A stretch of DNA of 64,000 nt from Thalassospira lucentensis (GCF_011806425.1 NZ_JAATOV010000005.1:124001-188000), one strand, 5' to 3'. Numbered from the stretch's first letter, positions 9,968-19,505 are shown. Numbers and translations: made by a program. Notes: a model not told the origin generated them from the letters alone.

Positions 9968-11098
9968 ATGCTTTCAAAACTTGCACGCGGCGTCGCAATT
10001 GCTTCTGTGGTTACGTTGCTGGCCGGATGTAATCTGGTCGTAATGGATCCTTCCGGTGATATTGCGTCACAGCAAGCCGATCTTATCGTTGTTTCCACGA
10101 TCCTTATGTTGCTCATCATCGTTCCGGTGATGGCACTGGTCGTTTTCTTTGCGTGGAAATATCGTCAATCCAATAAAGATGCCGAATACGATCCTGAATG
10201 GCACCATTCCACCAAGTTGGAAATTGTCATTTGGTCAGCACCACTTGCGATTATTATTGCTTTGGGCGCGATCACCTGGGTCAGTACGCATACTTTGGAC
10301 CCATACCGCCCGCTTGATCGTATCGACGCGGAACGCCCGCTGGCGAAAGATCACGAGCCGATGGTGGTAGAAGTTGTTTCCCTCGATTGGAAATGGCTGT
10401 TCTTCTATCCTGAGCAGGGTATCGCAACCGTCAACGAGCTTGCAGTACCTATTGATACGCCGATCCGTTTCAAGATCACGTCATCTGGTGTCATGAATAC
10501 GTTCTATGTTCCGGCAATGGCGGGCATGATTTATTCGATGGCCGGTATGGAAACTCAGCTTAACGCGGTTATGAACGAAGAAGGCGTCTATGACGGCTTC
10601 TCTGCGAACTATAGCGGCGAGGGTTTCTCGCACATGCGCTTTAAGCTCCATACGCTGAGCGACGAAGGTTTTGCCGATTGGGCTGCCAAGGTCAAATCCG
10701 AAGGATCCGACTTGAGCCGTTCTGCTTATATGGAACTGGAAAAGCCGAGTATTGATGAACCCGTGCGTTATTACGGTGACGTTGATTCGGATCTGTATGC
10801 TGCCATTTTGAACATGTGCGTCGATCAGTCGAAAATGTGCATGAACGAAATGATGGCAATCGACGAAAACGGCGGTGGCGGTCTTGCGGGGATCTATAAC
10901 GTGATGTCTTTGACATACGATACCCCGCGCGAACGTGGCAGTCAGTTCTTGCCGTCGAGCAAGTCATATGTGGCAACGCTTTGCACCGCGCCGACAGGTG
11001 GTCTGAGCCAGCAAATCTCGTCTATTCCGCTGTTTGAGAATGGAATGGCCGATGATCGGTTTAGTCCTGTTCCTGAGAGCGCGTCGATAGGGTTCTGA
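9968..11098 (+). CDS. cyoA: Cytochrome bo3-type ubiquinol oxidase subunit II
   Basis: Subunit II of a heme-copper quinol oxidase, 376 aa. The ATG at 9968 gives a lipoprotein signal with lipobox LLAGC; an in-frame ATG at 9920 would put 16 extra residues in front. Two TM helices follow (about 40-62 and 85-108), then a periplasmic cupredoxin domain containing WKWLFFYPEQGIATVNEL. The Cu-A ligands of cytochrome c oxidases are absent, as expected for a quinol oxidase. It heads the cyoABCD operon and participates in quinol oxidation at the cytoplasmic membrane. The C-terminal region after about residue 260 is the usual CyoA tail. Confidence 0.97.
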   Translation: MLSKLARGVAIASVVTLLAGCNLVVMDPSGDIASQQADLIVVSTILMLLIIVPVMALVVFFAWKYRQSNKDAEYDPEWHHSTKLEIVIWSAPLAIIIALGAITWVSTHTLDPYRPLDRIDAERPLAKDHEPMVVEVVSLDWKWLFFYPEQGIATVNELAVPIDTPIRFKITSSGVMNTFYVPAMAGMIYSMAGMETQLNAVMNEEGVYDGFSANYSGEGFSHMRFKLHTLSDEGFADWAAKVKSEGSDLSRSAYMELEKPSIDEPVRYYGDVDSDLYAAILNMCVDQSKMCMNEMMAIDENGGGGLAGIYNVMSLTYDTPRERGSQFLPSSKSYVATLCTAPTGGLSQQISSIPLFENGMADDRFSPVPESASIGF

Positions 11099-11205
11099 AG
11101 CAGTGCCGGTAAATTCAAGTCCCGCGGAGTTGAATGAACCGGCCCTTCGCGGTTTGCGTACTGGATTTGCCAGTGCGTTGCCGAAACGAAAAGAAGAGTA
11201 ATCCG

Positions 11206-13212
11206 ATGTTTTCAAATCCGGACCTTTTGCACTTTATATTTGGCCGGCTTTCATTTGACTCCCTGCCATTTCACGAACCCATCTTGGTCGTGACTTTTGC
11301 GGCAGTTGTTTTGGGCGGTATCGTCGTTCTTGGCGCACTGACCTATTTCAAACTGTGGGGGTACTTGTGGCGCGAGTGGATCACGTCTATCGATCATAAA
11401 AAGATCGGTATCATGTATATCATCCTGGCACTGATCATGCTGCTGCGTGGTTTTGCAGATGCCTTGATGATGCGTGCTCAACAGGCCGTCTCGTTTGGCG
11501 ATGCCCAAGGCTTCTTGCCGCCGCATCACTATGATCAGATCTTTACCGCGCATGGCGTGATCATGATCTTCTTCGTGGCGATGCCGTTGGTTACGGGCCT
11601 GATGAACTTTGTTGTGCCGCTGCAGATTGGCGCGCGTGACGTTTCGTTCCCGTTCTTGAACAACTTCAGTTTCTGGATGACGGCATGTGGTGCCGCCCTG
11701 GTGATGGTTTCGCTGTTTATCGGTGAATTTGCCAAAACCGGTTGGCTGGCCTTCCCGCCGCTGTCTGACATTGTGTTCAGTCCCGATGTTGGGGTCGATT
11801 ACTATATTTGGTCGTTGCAAATTGCCGGTGTCGGTACGTTGTTGTCGGGTGTGAACCTGATTGTGACTATCGTTAAGATGCGCGCACCGGGCATGTCGAT
11901 GATGAAGATGCCGGTCTTTACCTGGACCGCACTTTGCACGAACGTCCTGATTGTTGCTTCCTTCCCGGTTTTGACGGCTGTCCTGGTTCTGCTTGGTCTT
12001 GATCGTTACGTTGGTACAAACTTCTTTACCAACGATCTGGGCGGCAACCCAATGATGTATGTCAACCTGATCTGGATTTGGGGGCACCCAGAAGTTTACA
12101 TCCTGATCTTGCCGGCCTTTGGTGTCTTTTCGGAAGTGGTTTCGACCTTCTGCCGCAAGCGCCTGTTTGGCTATAGCTCGATGGTATATGCGACGATCGT
12201 TATTACCATCCTGTCCTATTTGGTTTGGTTGCATCACTTCTTTACGATGGGCTCAGGTGCCAGCGTGAACGCCTTCTTTGGCATCACGACGATGATTATT
12301 TCGATCCCGACGGGCGCGAAAATCTTCAACTGGTTGTTCACCATGTATAAAGGCCGCATCAAATTTGATGTGCCGATGCTCTGGACGCTTGGCTTTATGA
12401 TCACCTTTGTGATCGGTGGTATGACCGGCGTTATGCTGGCTGTTCCGCCAGCTGACTTTGTCCTGCACAACAGCCTGTTCCTGATTGCACACTTCCACAA
12501 CGTCATCATCGGTGGCGTGGTCTTTGGGATGTTTGCCGGGATCACCTATTGGTTCCCAAAAGCGTTTGGCTTCAAGCTTGATGCATTCTGGGGCAAGATG
12601 TCGTTCTTCTTCTGGTTTGTTGGTTTCTACTTTGCCTTCATGCCGCTTTACGTACTGGGCCTGATGGGCGTTACCCGTCGTCTCAGCCATTTCGATGATC
12701 CGTCGCTGCAGATTTGGTTCGTCATTGCTGCCTTTGGTGCGGTTCTGATTGCCTGCGGTATCGGTTCGTTCATCCTGTCGATCGTTACGGCGGTTCTCAA
12801 ACGCGATCAGTTGCGTGATGAAACCGGCGATCCATGGGGCGGACGTACACTGGAATGGTCGACCTCGTCACCGCCCCCGCAGTACAACTTCGCATTCACC
12901 CCGGTTGTTCATGATCTGGACGCTTGGGCGGATATGAAAAAGCGTGGCTTTGTACGTCCGACTTCCGGCTTTATGCCCATTCACATGCCGAAGAATACCG
13001 GCGCTGGGTTCATTCTTGCCGCGATTTCGCTGATCCTTGGCTTTGGCTTGGTATGGCATATCTGGTGGCTTGTTGCCGTCAGCTTCATTGCCCTGCTTGG
13101 TACCGCCATCGCACATACCTTTAACTACAACCGTGACTATCACATCCCGGTTGAAGAGGTTGTCGCGACTGAGGATGAACGTACCGCCCTCTTGGCAAGT
13201 CAGAAGGCGTAA
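11206..13212 (+). CDS. cyoB: Cytochrome bo3-type ubiquinol oxidase subunit I
   Basis: Catalytic subunit, 668 aa, close to the E. coli CyoB length. The start at 11206 follows AAGAAGAG; the frame is open 24 codons further upstream without reason to use them. Visible ligands: HGVIMIFF (low-spin heme His), [15 protein letters not shown] (Cu-B His and the cross-linked Tyr), HHFFTMG (two further Cu-B His) and HFHNVIIGG (heme o3 and low-spin heme His). About fifteen hydrophobic helices. It reduces oxygen to water and pumps protons. The gap to cyoC is 10 nt. Confidence 0.98.
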   Translation: MFSNPDLLHFIFGRLSFDSLPFHEPILVVTFAAVVLGGIVVLGALTYFKLWGYLWREWITSIDHKKIGIMYIILALIMLLRGFADALMMRAQQAVSFGDAQGFLPPHHYDQIFTAHGVIMIFFVAMPLVTGLMNFVVPLQIGARDVSFPFLNNFSFWMTACGAALVMVSLFIGEFAKTGWLAFPPLSDIVFSPDVGVDYYIWSLQIAGVGTLLSGVNLIVTIVKMRAPGMSMMKMPVFTWTALCTNVLIVASFPVLTAVLVLLGLDRYVGTNFFTNDLGGNPMMYVNLIWIWGHPEVYILILPAFGVFSEVVSTFCRKRLFGYSSMVYATIVITILSYLVWLHHFFTMGSGASVNAFFGITTMIISIPTGAKIFNWLFTMYKGRIKFDVPMLWTLGFMITFVIGGMTGVMLAVPPADFVLHNSLFLIAHFHNVIIGGVVFGMFAGITYWFPKAFGFKLDAFWGKMSFFFWFVGFYFAFMPLYVLGLMGVTRRLSHFDDPSLQIWFVIAAFGAVLIACGIGSFILSIVTAVLKRDQLRDETGDPWGGRTLEWSTSSPPPQYNFAFTPVVHDLDAWADMKKRGFVRPTSGFMPIHMPKNTGAGFILAAISLILGFGLVWHIWWLVAVSFIALLGTAIAHTFNYNRDYHIPVEEVVATEDERTALLASQKA

Positions 13213-13222
13213 GGGAATGACA

Positions 13223-13843
13223 ATGGCGAATAATACTGCCGCGCCGACCGAAGCGCCGGTTTTTTATCTCAAGGAAGAGCATCACCCAGAACAGGGCACG
13301 ATGCTTGGGTTCTGGATCTATCTGATGAGCGATTGCCTCATCTTTGCGATCCTGTTTGCAACGCACGGTGTTCTCGGTCGCAACTATGCGGCCGGGCCAT
13401 CGCCGGCAGATTTGTTCGATCTGGATCTGGTTGCGATCAATACCTCGATGCTGCTGTTTTCATCGATCACCTATGGCTTTGCCATGTTGCAGATGGCAAA
13501 AGGCAAAATCGCGGGTACCCAGCTTTGGCTGGCAATTACCGGTTTGTTCGGTGTGGCCTTCGTCGGGTTGGAACTTTATGAGTTCCATCACCTGTGGCAT
13601 CTGGGTGCAACCCCGATGCGCAGTGGCTTCCTGTCGTCGTTCTACACGCTGGTTGCGACCCACGGTCTTCACGTGTCGTTTGGTATCATCTGGCTCGTGA
13701 CCCTGATGGTTCAGATTGGTAAACGCGGTCTGGTTCCTGAAAACAAACGTCGCCTGATGTGCCTGTCAATGTTCTGGCACTTCTTGGACGTGATCTGGAT
13801 CGGTGTCTTCTCTGTTGTTTACCTGTTGGGAGTTCTGGGATGA
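13223..13843 (+). CDS. cyoC: Cytochrome bo3-type ubiquinol oxidase subunit III
   Basis: A 206-aa membrane subunit with five TM helices, typical of CyoC (GFWIYLMSDCLIFAILFATH, then ELYEFHHLW and HGLHVSFGIIWL). Two ATGs are 6 nt apart; the one at 13223 is chosen because AAGGGA lies 6 nt before it and overlaps the first ATG. The stop overlaps the cyoD start (ATGA), so translation is coupled. Confidence 0.97.
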   Translation: MANNTAAPTEAPVFYLKEEHHPEQGTMLGFWIYLMSDCLIFAILFATHGVLGRNYAAGPSPADLFDLDLVAINTSMLLFSSITYGFAMLQMAKGKIAGTQLWLAITGLFGVAFVGLELYEFHHLWHLGATPMRSGFLSSFYTLVATHGLHVSFGIIWLVTLMVQIGKRGLVPENKRRLMCLSMFWHFLDVIWIGVFSVVYLLGVLG

Positions 13844-14232
13844 GCACGCATTCTCACGCACATGATGACCACCATGGTCACGATCATGGTGACGGTGCCA
13901 GCCACGGCACTTTCAACAGCTACCTGATCGGCTTTATTCTGTCGGTTATCCTTACCGCCATTCCGTTCTGGCTGGTGATGGATGGGGTTCTTGACAGCAA
14001 GATGGCCACTGCGGCCTTCGTCGTTGCGCTTGGGGTCGTTCAGATCATTGTTCACATGGTCTACTTCCTGCACATGAACACCAAGTCAGAAGGCGGCTGG
14101 AACATGCTGGCGCTGATCTTTACCTTGGTGATTGTCGTGATTGCTGTGTCGGGTTCCTTGTGGGTTATGTACCACATGAACATCAACATGATGCCGAAGA
14201 TGGATCACGAGATGATCCAAAACTTCGGCTAG
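13840..14232 (+). CDS. cyoD: Cytochrome bo3-type ubiquinol oxidase subunit IV
   Basis: A 130-aa small subunit with three TM helices (about 27-45, 54-74, 87-107), the middle one carrying QIIVHMVYFLHM as in CyoD/CtaF. The N-terminus is unusually rich in His and Asp, as often seen in this subunit. The start overlaps the cyoC stop by 4 nt and GGGAG lies upstream. The operon ends in a strong terminator. Confidence 0.96.
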   Translation: MSTHSHAHDDHHGHDHGDGASHGTFNSYLIGFILSVILTAIPFWLVMDGVLDSKMATAAFVVALGVVQIIVHMVYFLHMNTKSEGGWNMLALIFTLVIVVIAVSGSLWVMYHMNINMMPKMDHEMIQNFG

Positions 14233-14250
14233 GCCGACGCTTGATATTAC

Positions 14251-14291
14251 AAGGGGGCGCGATACTTTAGCCGGTATCGCGCCCTTTTTTG
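14251..14291 (+). terminator. Terminator after cyoD
   Basis: GGGCGCGATAC pairs perfectly with GTATCGCGCCC, followed by TTTTTT. It separates cyoABCD from the SURF1 gene, so SURF1 depends on read-through or its own promoter. Confidence 0.92.
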
Positions 14292-14347
14292 TTTGGACTT
14301 ATTTTGGACCGGGTATCATCCCAAAGTGCCCGTTGAAAGAAAGCGAT

Positions 14348-15154
14348 ATGAGCAACAAACCCGTTTCGGAAAATCAGCAAGATCAGCCAGAGAACGCCGC
14401 ACCAAACAAAGGCCCGTCAAAAACAACCCGTATTGTGGTTGTGCTGTTGGCCGCCATCTTGTTTGCAGGGTTCTGCGGCCTTGGATATTGGCAAGTTGAA
14501 CGACGGGCGTGGAAGCTTGACCTGATTGAGCGGGTTGATGCGCGTGTACATGGCGATGCCGTCACCGCACCAGATGCATCAGATTGGGAAAATGTCACGC
14601 GTGCGCGCGATGAATATCGCAAGGTGACGTTGCTTGGCACCTATCGCAATGATCTTGAAACCCAAGTCTATGCCGCAACCGATTACGGTGCGGGATATTG
14701 GGTGATTACGCCTATGGAACGCGTCGATGGCACCATCATCATGATCAACCGTGGTTTCGTGCCGACAGACCGACGTGATCCGGACAACCGTCCTGAAACC
14801 ATGATTGAGGGCCAAACACGTGTCACCGGTCTTTTGCGGATGGACGAGCCGGTTGGAACGTTTATGCGCGACAACGTGCCTGAAGAAGATCGCTGGTATT
14901 CACGCGACGTGAAGGCGATCGCCATCAAGCAGGGCCTTTCGCCGGATCGTGTCGCCCCGTATTTCATTGATGCGGATGGCAAGAACAATCCGGACACGCT
15001 TCCTGTTGGTGGCTTAACCAAAATCAATTTCCCCAATAACCACCTTATGTACGCGCTGACGTGGTTTGGGATGGCCGCACTGACACTGGTTGGTGCGTGG
15101 TTGGTGCTCCGTCATCGTAAAAGCGATGATGACGATGTGGAGTTAGACGACTAA
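14348..15154 (+). CDS. SURF1 family oxidase assembly protein
   Basis: A 268-aa SURF1/Shy1 homologue that helps insert heme into subunit I of terminal oxidases. TM1 is about 34-52, followed by the conserved GYWQVERRAWKLDLI. The periplasmic domain contains TPMERVDGTIIMINRGFVP, and TM2 is near the C-terminus (about 235-255) after the family motif NNHLMYALTWFG. The ATG at 14348 is preferred to an in-frame TTG at 14333. Its place directly after cyoD suggests it serves the quinol oxidase, as described for the Surf1q form of Paracoccus; that assignment is inference. Confidence 0.93.
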   Translation: MSNKPVSENQQDQPENAAPNKGPSKTTRIVVVLLAAILFAGFCGLGYWQVERRAWKLDLIERVDARVHGDAVTAPDASDWENVTRARDEYRKVTLLGTYRNDLETQVYAATDYGAGYWVITPMERVDGTIIMINRGFVPTDRRDPDNRPETMIEGQTRVTGLLRMDEPVGTFMRDNVPEEDRWYSRDVKAIAIKQGLSPDRVAPYFIDADGKNNPDTLPVGGLTKINFPNNHLMYALTWFGMAALTLVGAWLVLRHRKSDDDDVELDD

Positions 15155-15322
15155 GAAGATTGGATATTTGTCGGTGCGCGGTCCTGTGCGTTTCTGATGT
15201 TCTCCTGACGCACTGCTGTCAGGAACCTGCTTGTCACGTCGTTTACAGAGCGTTGAGGCGGTGCGCAATATGCGGCCACCACATCGCTTATAACCTCGAT
15301 ATCACAAGCAGGAGCCTTTGGA

Positions 15323-15961
15323 ATGATCTCGGACCGCAAGCTGACATTTTATCACTCTGCGCCATCGCGTGGAAATATTGTGCATTGGATGTTGCAAGAA
15401 CTTGGCATCGAATTCGATGTCAAAATGATCGACATCCGCAATGGGGAAGGGCAGACCCCAGAATTCCTTGCCCTTAATCCATTGGGCAAGGTGCCAACCA
15501 TCGTGCATGGCGATACGGTCGTGACAGAGGCCGCCGCCATTTGCTGTTATCTGGCCGATATGTTTCCGGCTGCCGGCTTGGCCCCGACATTTGATGATCC
15601 GATGCGTGGTGAATATCTGCGCTGGTTGTTTTTCTCTCCGTCGACGATCGAACCTGCTTTCATAGACAGAGTCCGCAAGCAAGAGCCAGGTGATCGCAGC
15701 ATGTCGCCTTATCGCGAATGGGATACCCTTATGGCCATGCTGCGCGATGTTATTGGCAATGCGCAGCCATGGATACTTGGCGAAAAATTCACCACGGTTG
15801 ACGTTGTGATGGGCTCGGCGATCCGATATGGGCGGATGTTTGACATCTTGCCGGAAACCCCAGTCTTTGAAGATTACATCCGCCGGATTAATCTGCGTCC
15901 GGCCTATGTGCGGATGCAGGAACTAGACGCCCCGTACGTCGAAGCATCTATGGCGGTTTGA
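15323..15961 (+). CDS. Glutathione S-transferase family protein
   Basis: A 212-aa GST, third in the window and of a different subgroup from the pair at 6560-8095. Thioredoxin-like half: FYHSAPSRGNIVHWMLQELG, with Ser in the active-site SPSRG-like position, then NPLGKVPTIVHGDTVVTEAAAI. The C-terminal domain carries WILGEKFTTVDVVMGSAI, the N-capping motif of GST helices. AGGAG precedes the ATG by 9 nt. It is divergent to a TetR regulator beyond the shared terminator, so a regulatory link is not evident. Confidence 0.9.
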   Translation: MISDRKLTFYHSAPSRGNIVHWMLQELGIEFDVKMIDIRNGEGQTPEFLALNPLGKVPTIVHGDTVVTEAAAICCYLADMFPAAGLAPTFDDPMRGEYLRWLFFSPSTIEPAFIDRVRKQEPGDRSMSPYREWDTLMAMLRDVIGNAQPWILGEKFTTVDVVMGSAIRYGRMFDILPETPVFEDYIRRINLRPAYVRMQELDAPYVEASMAV

Positions 15962-15988
15962 TCGCGTCTTATTTTTTGTATGATTAAT

Positions 15989-16026
15989 AAAGGGCTGGTT
16001 CCTGCGATTTGGAACCGGCCCTTTGT
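15989..16026. terminator. Bidirectional terminator between GST and TetR genes
   Basis: AAAGGGCTGGTTCC pairs with GGAACCGGCCCTTT (one G-T pair) around an 8-nt loop, between convergent genes. Confidence 0.85.
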
Positions 16027-16066
16027 CTTGTTAACGCTGTTTTCTTAACCGTAGCCAAGAAATTGA

Positions 16067-16648
16067 TCAGTCCAGAGCTGCCAAAATCGTTTCGGTGTAA
16101 TCTTGCAGTGTTTCCGGATCACTGCCGCGACGGGCCATCAGTTGCACGCCCTGAAACGATGCGGCAAGAAAACGCGCAAGGGCGCGGATGTTTTTGTCGC
16201 CCGAAATCGTCCCGGCATCGACGCCACGCCTTAGGGCATTGGCAAACATATCTTCGACCCGGCGAAATGCGCGATGTGAAATGGCGGCGATGTCTGGATC
16301 ATGCGGGGCCAGTTCCATGCCCGAATTGACCATAAGACACCCCTTAAAGCGGCCATCATTGCAGCACTGCAAGGTGGTGTCCTTAAATGTCGCAACAATG
16401 GCTTCGCGGCCATCGGCGGTTTCACGCAGTTTTTCGAACCGCTTGGTGCTGATTTTTGCGCTGTAATGTTCTAGAACACGCAGGAAAAGTGCCTTCTTGT
16501 CGCCAAAGCTTGAATACATGCTGGCACGGTTCAGCCCCGTTTCTTCGACAAGGTCTTGAACCGATGTGGTTTCAAATCCCTTGCGCCAGAAAATGTTCAT
16601 GGCGTTATCAAGAACGCTTTCTTCGTCAAATGCGCGGGGGCGGGGCAT
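16067..16648 (-). CDS. TetR/AcrR family transcriptional regulator
   Basis: A 193-aa repressor. The N-terminal HTH (about 8-55) shows the family pattern: FDEESVLDNAMNIFWRKGFE, then TSVQDLVEETGLNRASMYSSF and GDKKALF. The C-terminal ligand-binding half contains CCNDGRFKGCLMVNS, as in the TetR_C_16/NemR-like subgroup, whose Cys residues can sense electrophiles in some members. The start at 16648 follows AAGGAAA; the frame is open 50 codons further upstream over what is probably promoter DNA. No obvious partner gene. Confidence 0.9.
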   Translation of the reverse strand: MPRPRAFDEESVLDNAMNIFWRKGFETTSVQDLVEETGLNRASMYSSFGDKKALFLRVLEHYSAKISTKRFEKLRETADGREAIVATFKDTTLQCCNDGRFKGCLMVNSGMELAPHDPDIAAISHRAFRRVEDMFANALRRGVDAGTISGDKNIRALARFLAASFQGVQLMARRGSDPETLQDYTETILAALD

Positions 16649-16783
16649 GGCATTTCCTTGGTTGCGAACATACTCTGGAACGGATGTTCTATAATACAGA
16701 TCAAAATGTAACCTATGGCAACGAAAATCAAGCTTAGCCGTCGGTTCGGTGCGATTTGTTCTGTGCGTTGCGGTGTCGGATAT

Positions 16784-16815
16784 AAAAAACGCCGCCATGC
16801 AATATGGCAGCGTTT
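16784..16815 (-). terminator. Terminator of the thyA-folA operon
   Basis: On the minus strand AAACGCTGCCAT pairs with ATGGCGGCGTTT (one wobble) around ATTGC, followed by more Ts. It lies 60 bases past the folA stop. Confidence 0.85.
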
Positions 16816-16874
16816 AAACATCAAAGGGCCCGATCATCCGATAGACTGAACGCGTCTGGTCGATTGGCTTTATG

Positions 16875-17408
16875 CTAGCGCGGGTTACGGTCCAGCGTGA
16901 CAAAGCTGTAATCGGGGCCATCGGGATTTTCGATCTTTTGCCGGCCGGTTTCGGTCCATTGGTCTTTGGGTAACGGATCAAGGAACGTATCGCCGTCAAT
17001 ATCATCATGGACTTCGGTTAATTCAAACCGGGTCGTATAGGGCAGGGCAAGGTGATAAATCTGTGCTCCGCCAGCAATGATAACTTCGTTTACACCGTCG
17101 GTCTTGGCGATGTTGTCAGCCAGTTTTACGGCCGCTTCGATATCGTGACAGACGCGCACATTTTCATGATCGAATGACCAATCTTTGTCGCGGGTGACGA
17201 TGATGGTTGTACGCTTGGGCAGCGGACGGCCAATGGCCTCAAACGTGACGCGGCCCATGATCATTGGTTTGCCAAGGGTCAGCGCCTTAAACCGTTTCAG
17301 GTCTTCGGGCAATTCCCAAGGCATCCAGCCATTTTTGCCAATCGCGCCATTTTCGGCGGCGGCAACAACGGCGACCCGTTCGATCTGTTGATTGTCGTTA
17401 CTGGCCAT
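16875..17408 (-). CDS. folA: Dihydrofolate reductase
   Basis: A 177-aa DHFR that regenerates tetrahydrofolate with NADPH. Family motifs: VAVVAAAENGAIGKNG, MPWELPEDLKRFK with the catalytic Asp in the LPEDL helix, PMIMGRVTFEAIGRPLP, and the NADPH-binding IIAGGAQIYHLAL. The ATG overlaps the thyA stop (TAATG), so the two genes are translationally coupled. ThyA consumes methylene-THF and produces dihydrofolate, which FolA recycles. Confidence 0.97.
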   Translation of the reverse strand: MASNDNQQIERVAVVAAAENGAIGKNGWMPWELPEDLKRFKALTLGKPMIMGRVTFEAIGRPLPKRTTIIVTRDKDWSFDHENVRVCHDIEAAVKLADNIAKTDGVNEVIIAGGAQIYHLALPYTTRFELTEVHDDIDGDTFLDPLPKDQWTETGRQKIENPDGPDYSFVTLDRNPR

Positions 17409-18202
17409 TAGACGGCGACCTTGCCAGCGATGTGTGGGTGCGGGTCATAGCCAACTAGTTCGAAATCATCGAAGGTGAAATCAAAGATCGATTTAACGTC
17501 CTTGTTGATTTTCATCGTCGGAAGCGGCCGGGGGTCGCGCGACAGCTGCAATTCAACCTGTTCAAGATGATTGGTGTAAAGATGCGCATCGCCAAGGGTA
17601 TGGACAAAGTCACCGACATCAAGATCGCAAACCTGCGCAATCATCATGGTCAGAAGCGCATAGGATGCGATGTTAAATGGCACACCAAGGAAGATATCCG
17701 CACTGCGCTGATACAGCTGGCAGGATAGTTTTCCATCTGCGACATAAAACTGGAACAGGCAGTGGCAGGGCGGAAGCGCCATGTTGGGCACGTCGGCAAC
17801 GTTCCATGCCGAAACAATCAGGCGGCGCGAATCAGGATTGTTTTTGATCTGATCAATCAGATCGGTGATCTGGTCAATCGTCTGTCCGTTGGCACCCTGC
17901 CAGGATCGCCACTGGCCACCATACACCGGGCCAAGGTCGCCATTTTCGTCGGCCCATTCATTCCAGATGCGCACACCGTTATCTTGCAAGTATTTGACAT
18001 TGGTATCGCCATCCAAAAACCACAGCAATTCATGGATAATGGATTTCAGATGCAGCTTTTTGGTGGTCACCAGCGGGAAGCCCTTTGACAGGTCAAACCG
18101 CATTTGGTGGCCAAATACAGATACCGTGCCGGTCCCGGTTCGGTCTTCCTTGGCGGTCCCGGTGTCGCGCACCATCTGCATCAGATCGAGATATTGCTGC
18201 AT
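17408..18202 (-). CDS. thyA: Thymidylate synthase
   Basis: A 264-aa ThyA, exactly the E. coli length, converting dUMP to dTMP. Motifs: [20 protein letters not shown], the catalytic Cys in [33 protein letters not shown], and [10 protein letters not shown]. The start at 18202 follows AGGACA; the frame is open another 90 codons upstream but that DNA overlaps the tmRNA gene on the other strand. First gene of the thyA-folA operon. Confidence 0.98.
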   Translation of the reverse strand: MQQYLDLMQMVRDTGTAKEDRTGTGTVSVFGHQMRFDLSKGFPLVTTKKLHLKSIIHELLWFLDGDTNVKYLQDNGVRIWNEWADENGDLGPVYGGQWRSWQGANGQTIDQITDLIDQIKNNPDSRRLIVSAWNVADVPNMALPPCHCLFQFYVADGKLSCQLYQRSADIFLGVPFNIASYALLTMMIAQVCDLDVGDFVHTLGDAHLYTNHLEQVELQLSRDPRPLPTMKINKDVKSIFDFTFDDFELVGYDPHPHIAGKVAV

Positions 18203-18345
18203 GCTGTGTCCTGTTTTTGGGAATCGTGTTTGACGCAGCATAGTCAGGTCCGTCAGCCTCGGCAAGCGATGCGGGCAACCGGGATGCTTGGCTTTGAACA
18301 ACCACGCTATTTTTGGCGAATGACAGAAAAATTTGCCAAACTCCC

Positions 18346-18375
18346 TTGTGCCATAAGGGCCCTTTGACCTATATA
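18346..18375 (+). promoter_or_regulatory. Possible ssrA promoter
   Basis: TTGTGC and TATATA are separated by 18 nt just before the tmRNA acceptor piece. Both match the sigma-70 boxes only partly. Confidence 0.35.
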
Positions 18376-18720
18376 GGGGCTGTCGGGGCAACCCGACTAT
18401 GGCGTTACACGACTTGGCAGAATAGACATTACGGACCCGGGGGCGGTACCCGGCGGCTCCACCAACTTTCAAACTTTGACTTCGTCCGACTCAGGCGAGG
18501 ATGTTGGGGCCGAAATAGGATCGACGTGTGTAGTAAAAGCCTCTGTTGGCGCTCGGCATGGTACCACCGTTATCGGGCTAATGTTTGTAAATGCAAACGA
18601 CAACAATGCTCCGGTAGCTGTTGCTGCGTAAGCGGCACTAGCACCAAAGCGAAATTCCGGTTGCCGGGAGCGGTAACTTGGTGGGGGACGGGGCACCTAG
18701 CAACAGAACGCCCCACTCTT
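18376..18720 (+). ncRNA. ssrA: tmRNA, circularly permuted two-piece form
   Basis: Rescues stalled ribosomes. The order is permuted, as in alphaproteobacteria: the acceptor piece comes first and ends in CCA at 18462-18464, and the coding piece begins GGGGCCG at 18506. The two would pair through a 7-bp acceptor stem, GGGGCCG with CGGCTCC, with a G-U at the third pair as needed for alanyl-tRNA synthetase. The T-arm CCGGG/CCCGG has a loop without the usual TTC. A GCAA-capped hairpin (18382-18397) lies in the acceptor piece. The 41 bases at 18465-18505 would be removed in processing. The outer ends are estimated. Confidence 0.95.
18593..18631 (+). other. tmRNA proteolysis-tag reading frame
   Basis: The resume codon GCA opens a frame encoding ANDNNAPVAVAA followed by TAA. 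The start AND and the hydrophobic AVAA end match SsrA tags recognised by SspB and ClpX. Confidence 0.93.
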
Positions 18721-18868
18721 GTATTTCTCTCCTGCTGCGTTATGAATAGAGTTTAGGATCAAAACCTAATCGAGCACGTTATGATGTTAAGAACGTGATC
18801 AATTACTATATTAACGTGACGGGATGAGCCGCAAAACGGCGGTGCACCCGCCAGATACAGGATTACTG

Positions 18869-19411
18869 ATGCAGAAACCGGAAGAATTCCGCTACGATCT
18901 TATGGTCGATCAGGCACTGCGCGGCGTGGTGAAAGATATCCTTGCGCGCGTGGCCGAAGAAGGCCTTTTCGGCGAGCATCACTATTACATCACCTTCCAG
19001 ACCAATCATCCCGGTGTCGCTTTGCCGGAAAATCAGCGCAAAGCGCATCCTGATAACATCACGGTCGTTTTGCAGCACCGGTTCTGGGATCTGAAGTCTG
19101 AAGACGATCATTTCTCGGTCGGCATGAGCTTTGATGGCATGCCAACGACGTTGGTTGTTCCCTATGATGCGATGCTGGCCTTCGTCGATCCGTCCGCCAA
19201 CTTCATGCTGACATTCAGCGTCGAAGAAGAAATGGATGATGCTGATTTCGATTACGACGAAGATGACGATCTTGACGCGGACCTGAACGACGATGACGAC
19301 GACACCCCGGCAACTTTGGTGGCGGAGCCGTCCAAGGCGCGTAAAAAGCCAAAACCAGATGCCAATGAAACCGGCGAAGTTATTGCACTGGACGCGTTCC
19401 GTAAGAAATAA
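18869..19411 (+). CDS. sspB: SspB (alpha-type) ClpXP adaptor
   Basis: A 180-aa adaptor that binds SsrA-tagged proteins and hands them to ClpXP. The N-terminal substrate-binding domain (about 1-115) shows YDLMVDQALRGVVKDIL, HHYYITFQTNHPGV and FSVGMSFDGMPTTLVVPYDA. A long acidic linker (about 120-150) follows, then a basic stretch and the C-terminal ClpX-binding tail EVIALDAFRKK. The ATG at 18869 has AGGA upstream; an ATG 45 nt earlier is less likely. It lies right after ssrA on the same strand, pairing tag and adaptor. Confidence 0.93.
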   Translation: MQKPEEFRYDLMVDQALRGVVKDILARVAEEGLFGEHHYYITFQTNHPGVALPENQRKAHPDNITVVLQHRFWDLKSEDDHFSVGMSFDGMPTTLVVPYDAMLAFVDPSANFMLTFSVEEEMDDADFDYDEDDDLDADLNDDDDDTPATLVAEPSKARKKPKPDANETGEVIALDAFRKK

Positions 19412-19460
19412 CCGCGGGGCTTGGGCACCGTGTGCCGCGTAAGGCGGCTGGCAAAAGATA

Positions 19461-19503
19461 CAAAAAAAGGCGGATGGTTTGAAACAACCACCCGCCTTTT
19501 TCA
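19461..19503. terminator. Bidirectional terminator between sspB and PAS-MCP gene
   Basis: AAAAGGCGG and TGGTT pair with AACCA and CCGCCTTTT in a stem with one internal mismatch, flanked by A and T tracts. Confidence 0.8.
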
Positions 19504-19505
19504 GT

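Noticed and set aside
11251-12237. 328-codon minus-strand frame over cyoB
   Set aside because: Very rich in His, Gln and Asn, no ribosome site, fully opposite a certain cyoB.
18313-18756. Open frame of 147 codons across the tmRNA region, and the extended thyA frame opposite it
   Set aside because: The DNA is explained by the two tmRNA pieces, with acceptor stem, CCA and tag frame; thyA has its standard length from 18202.
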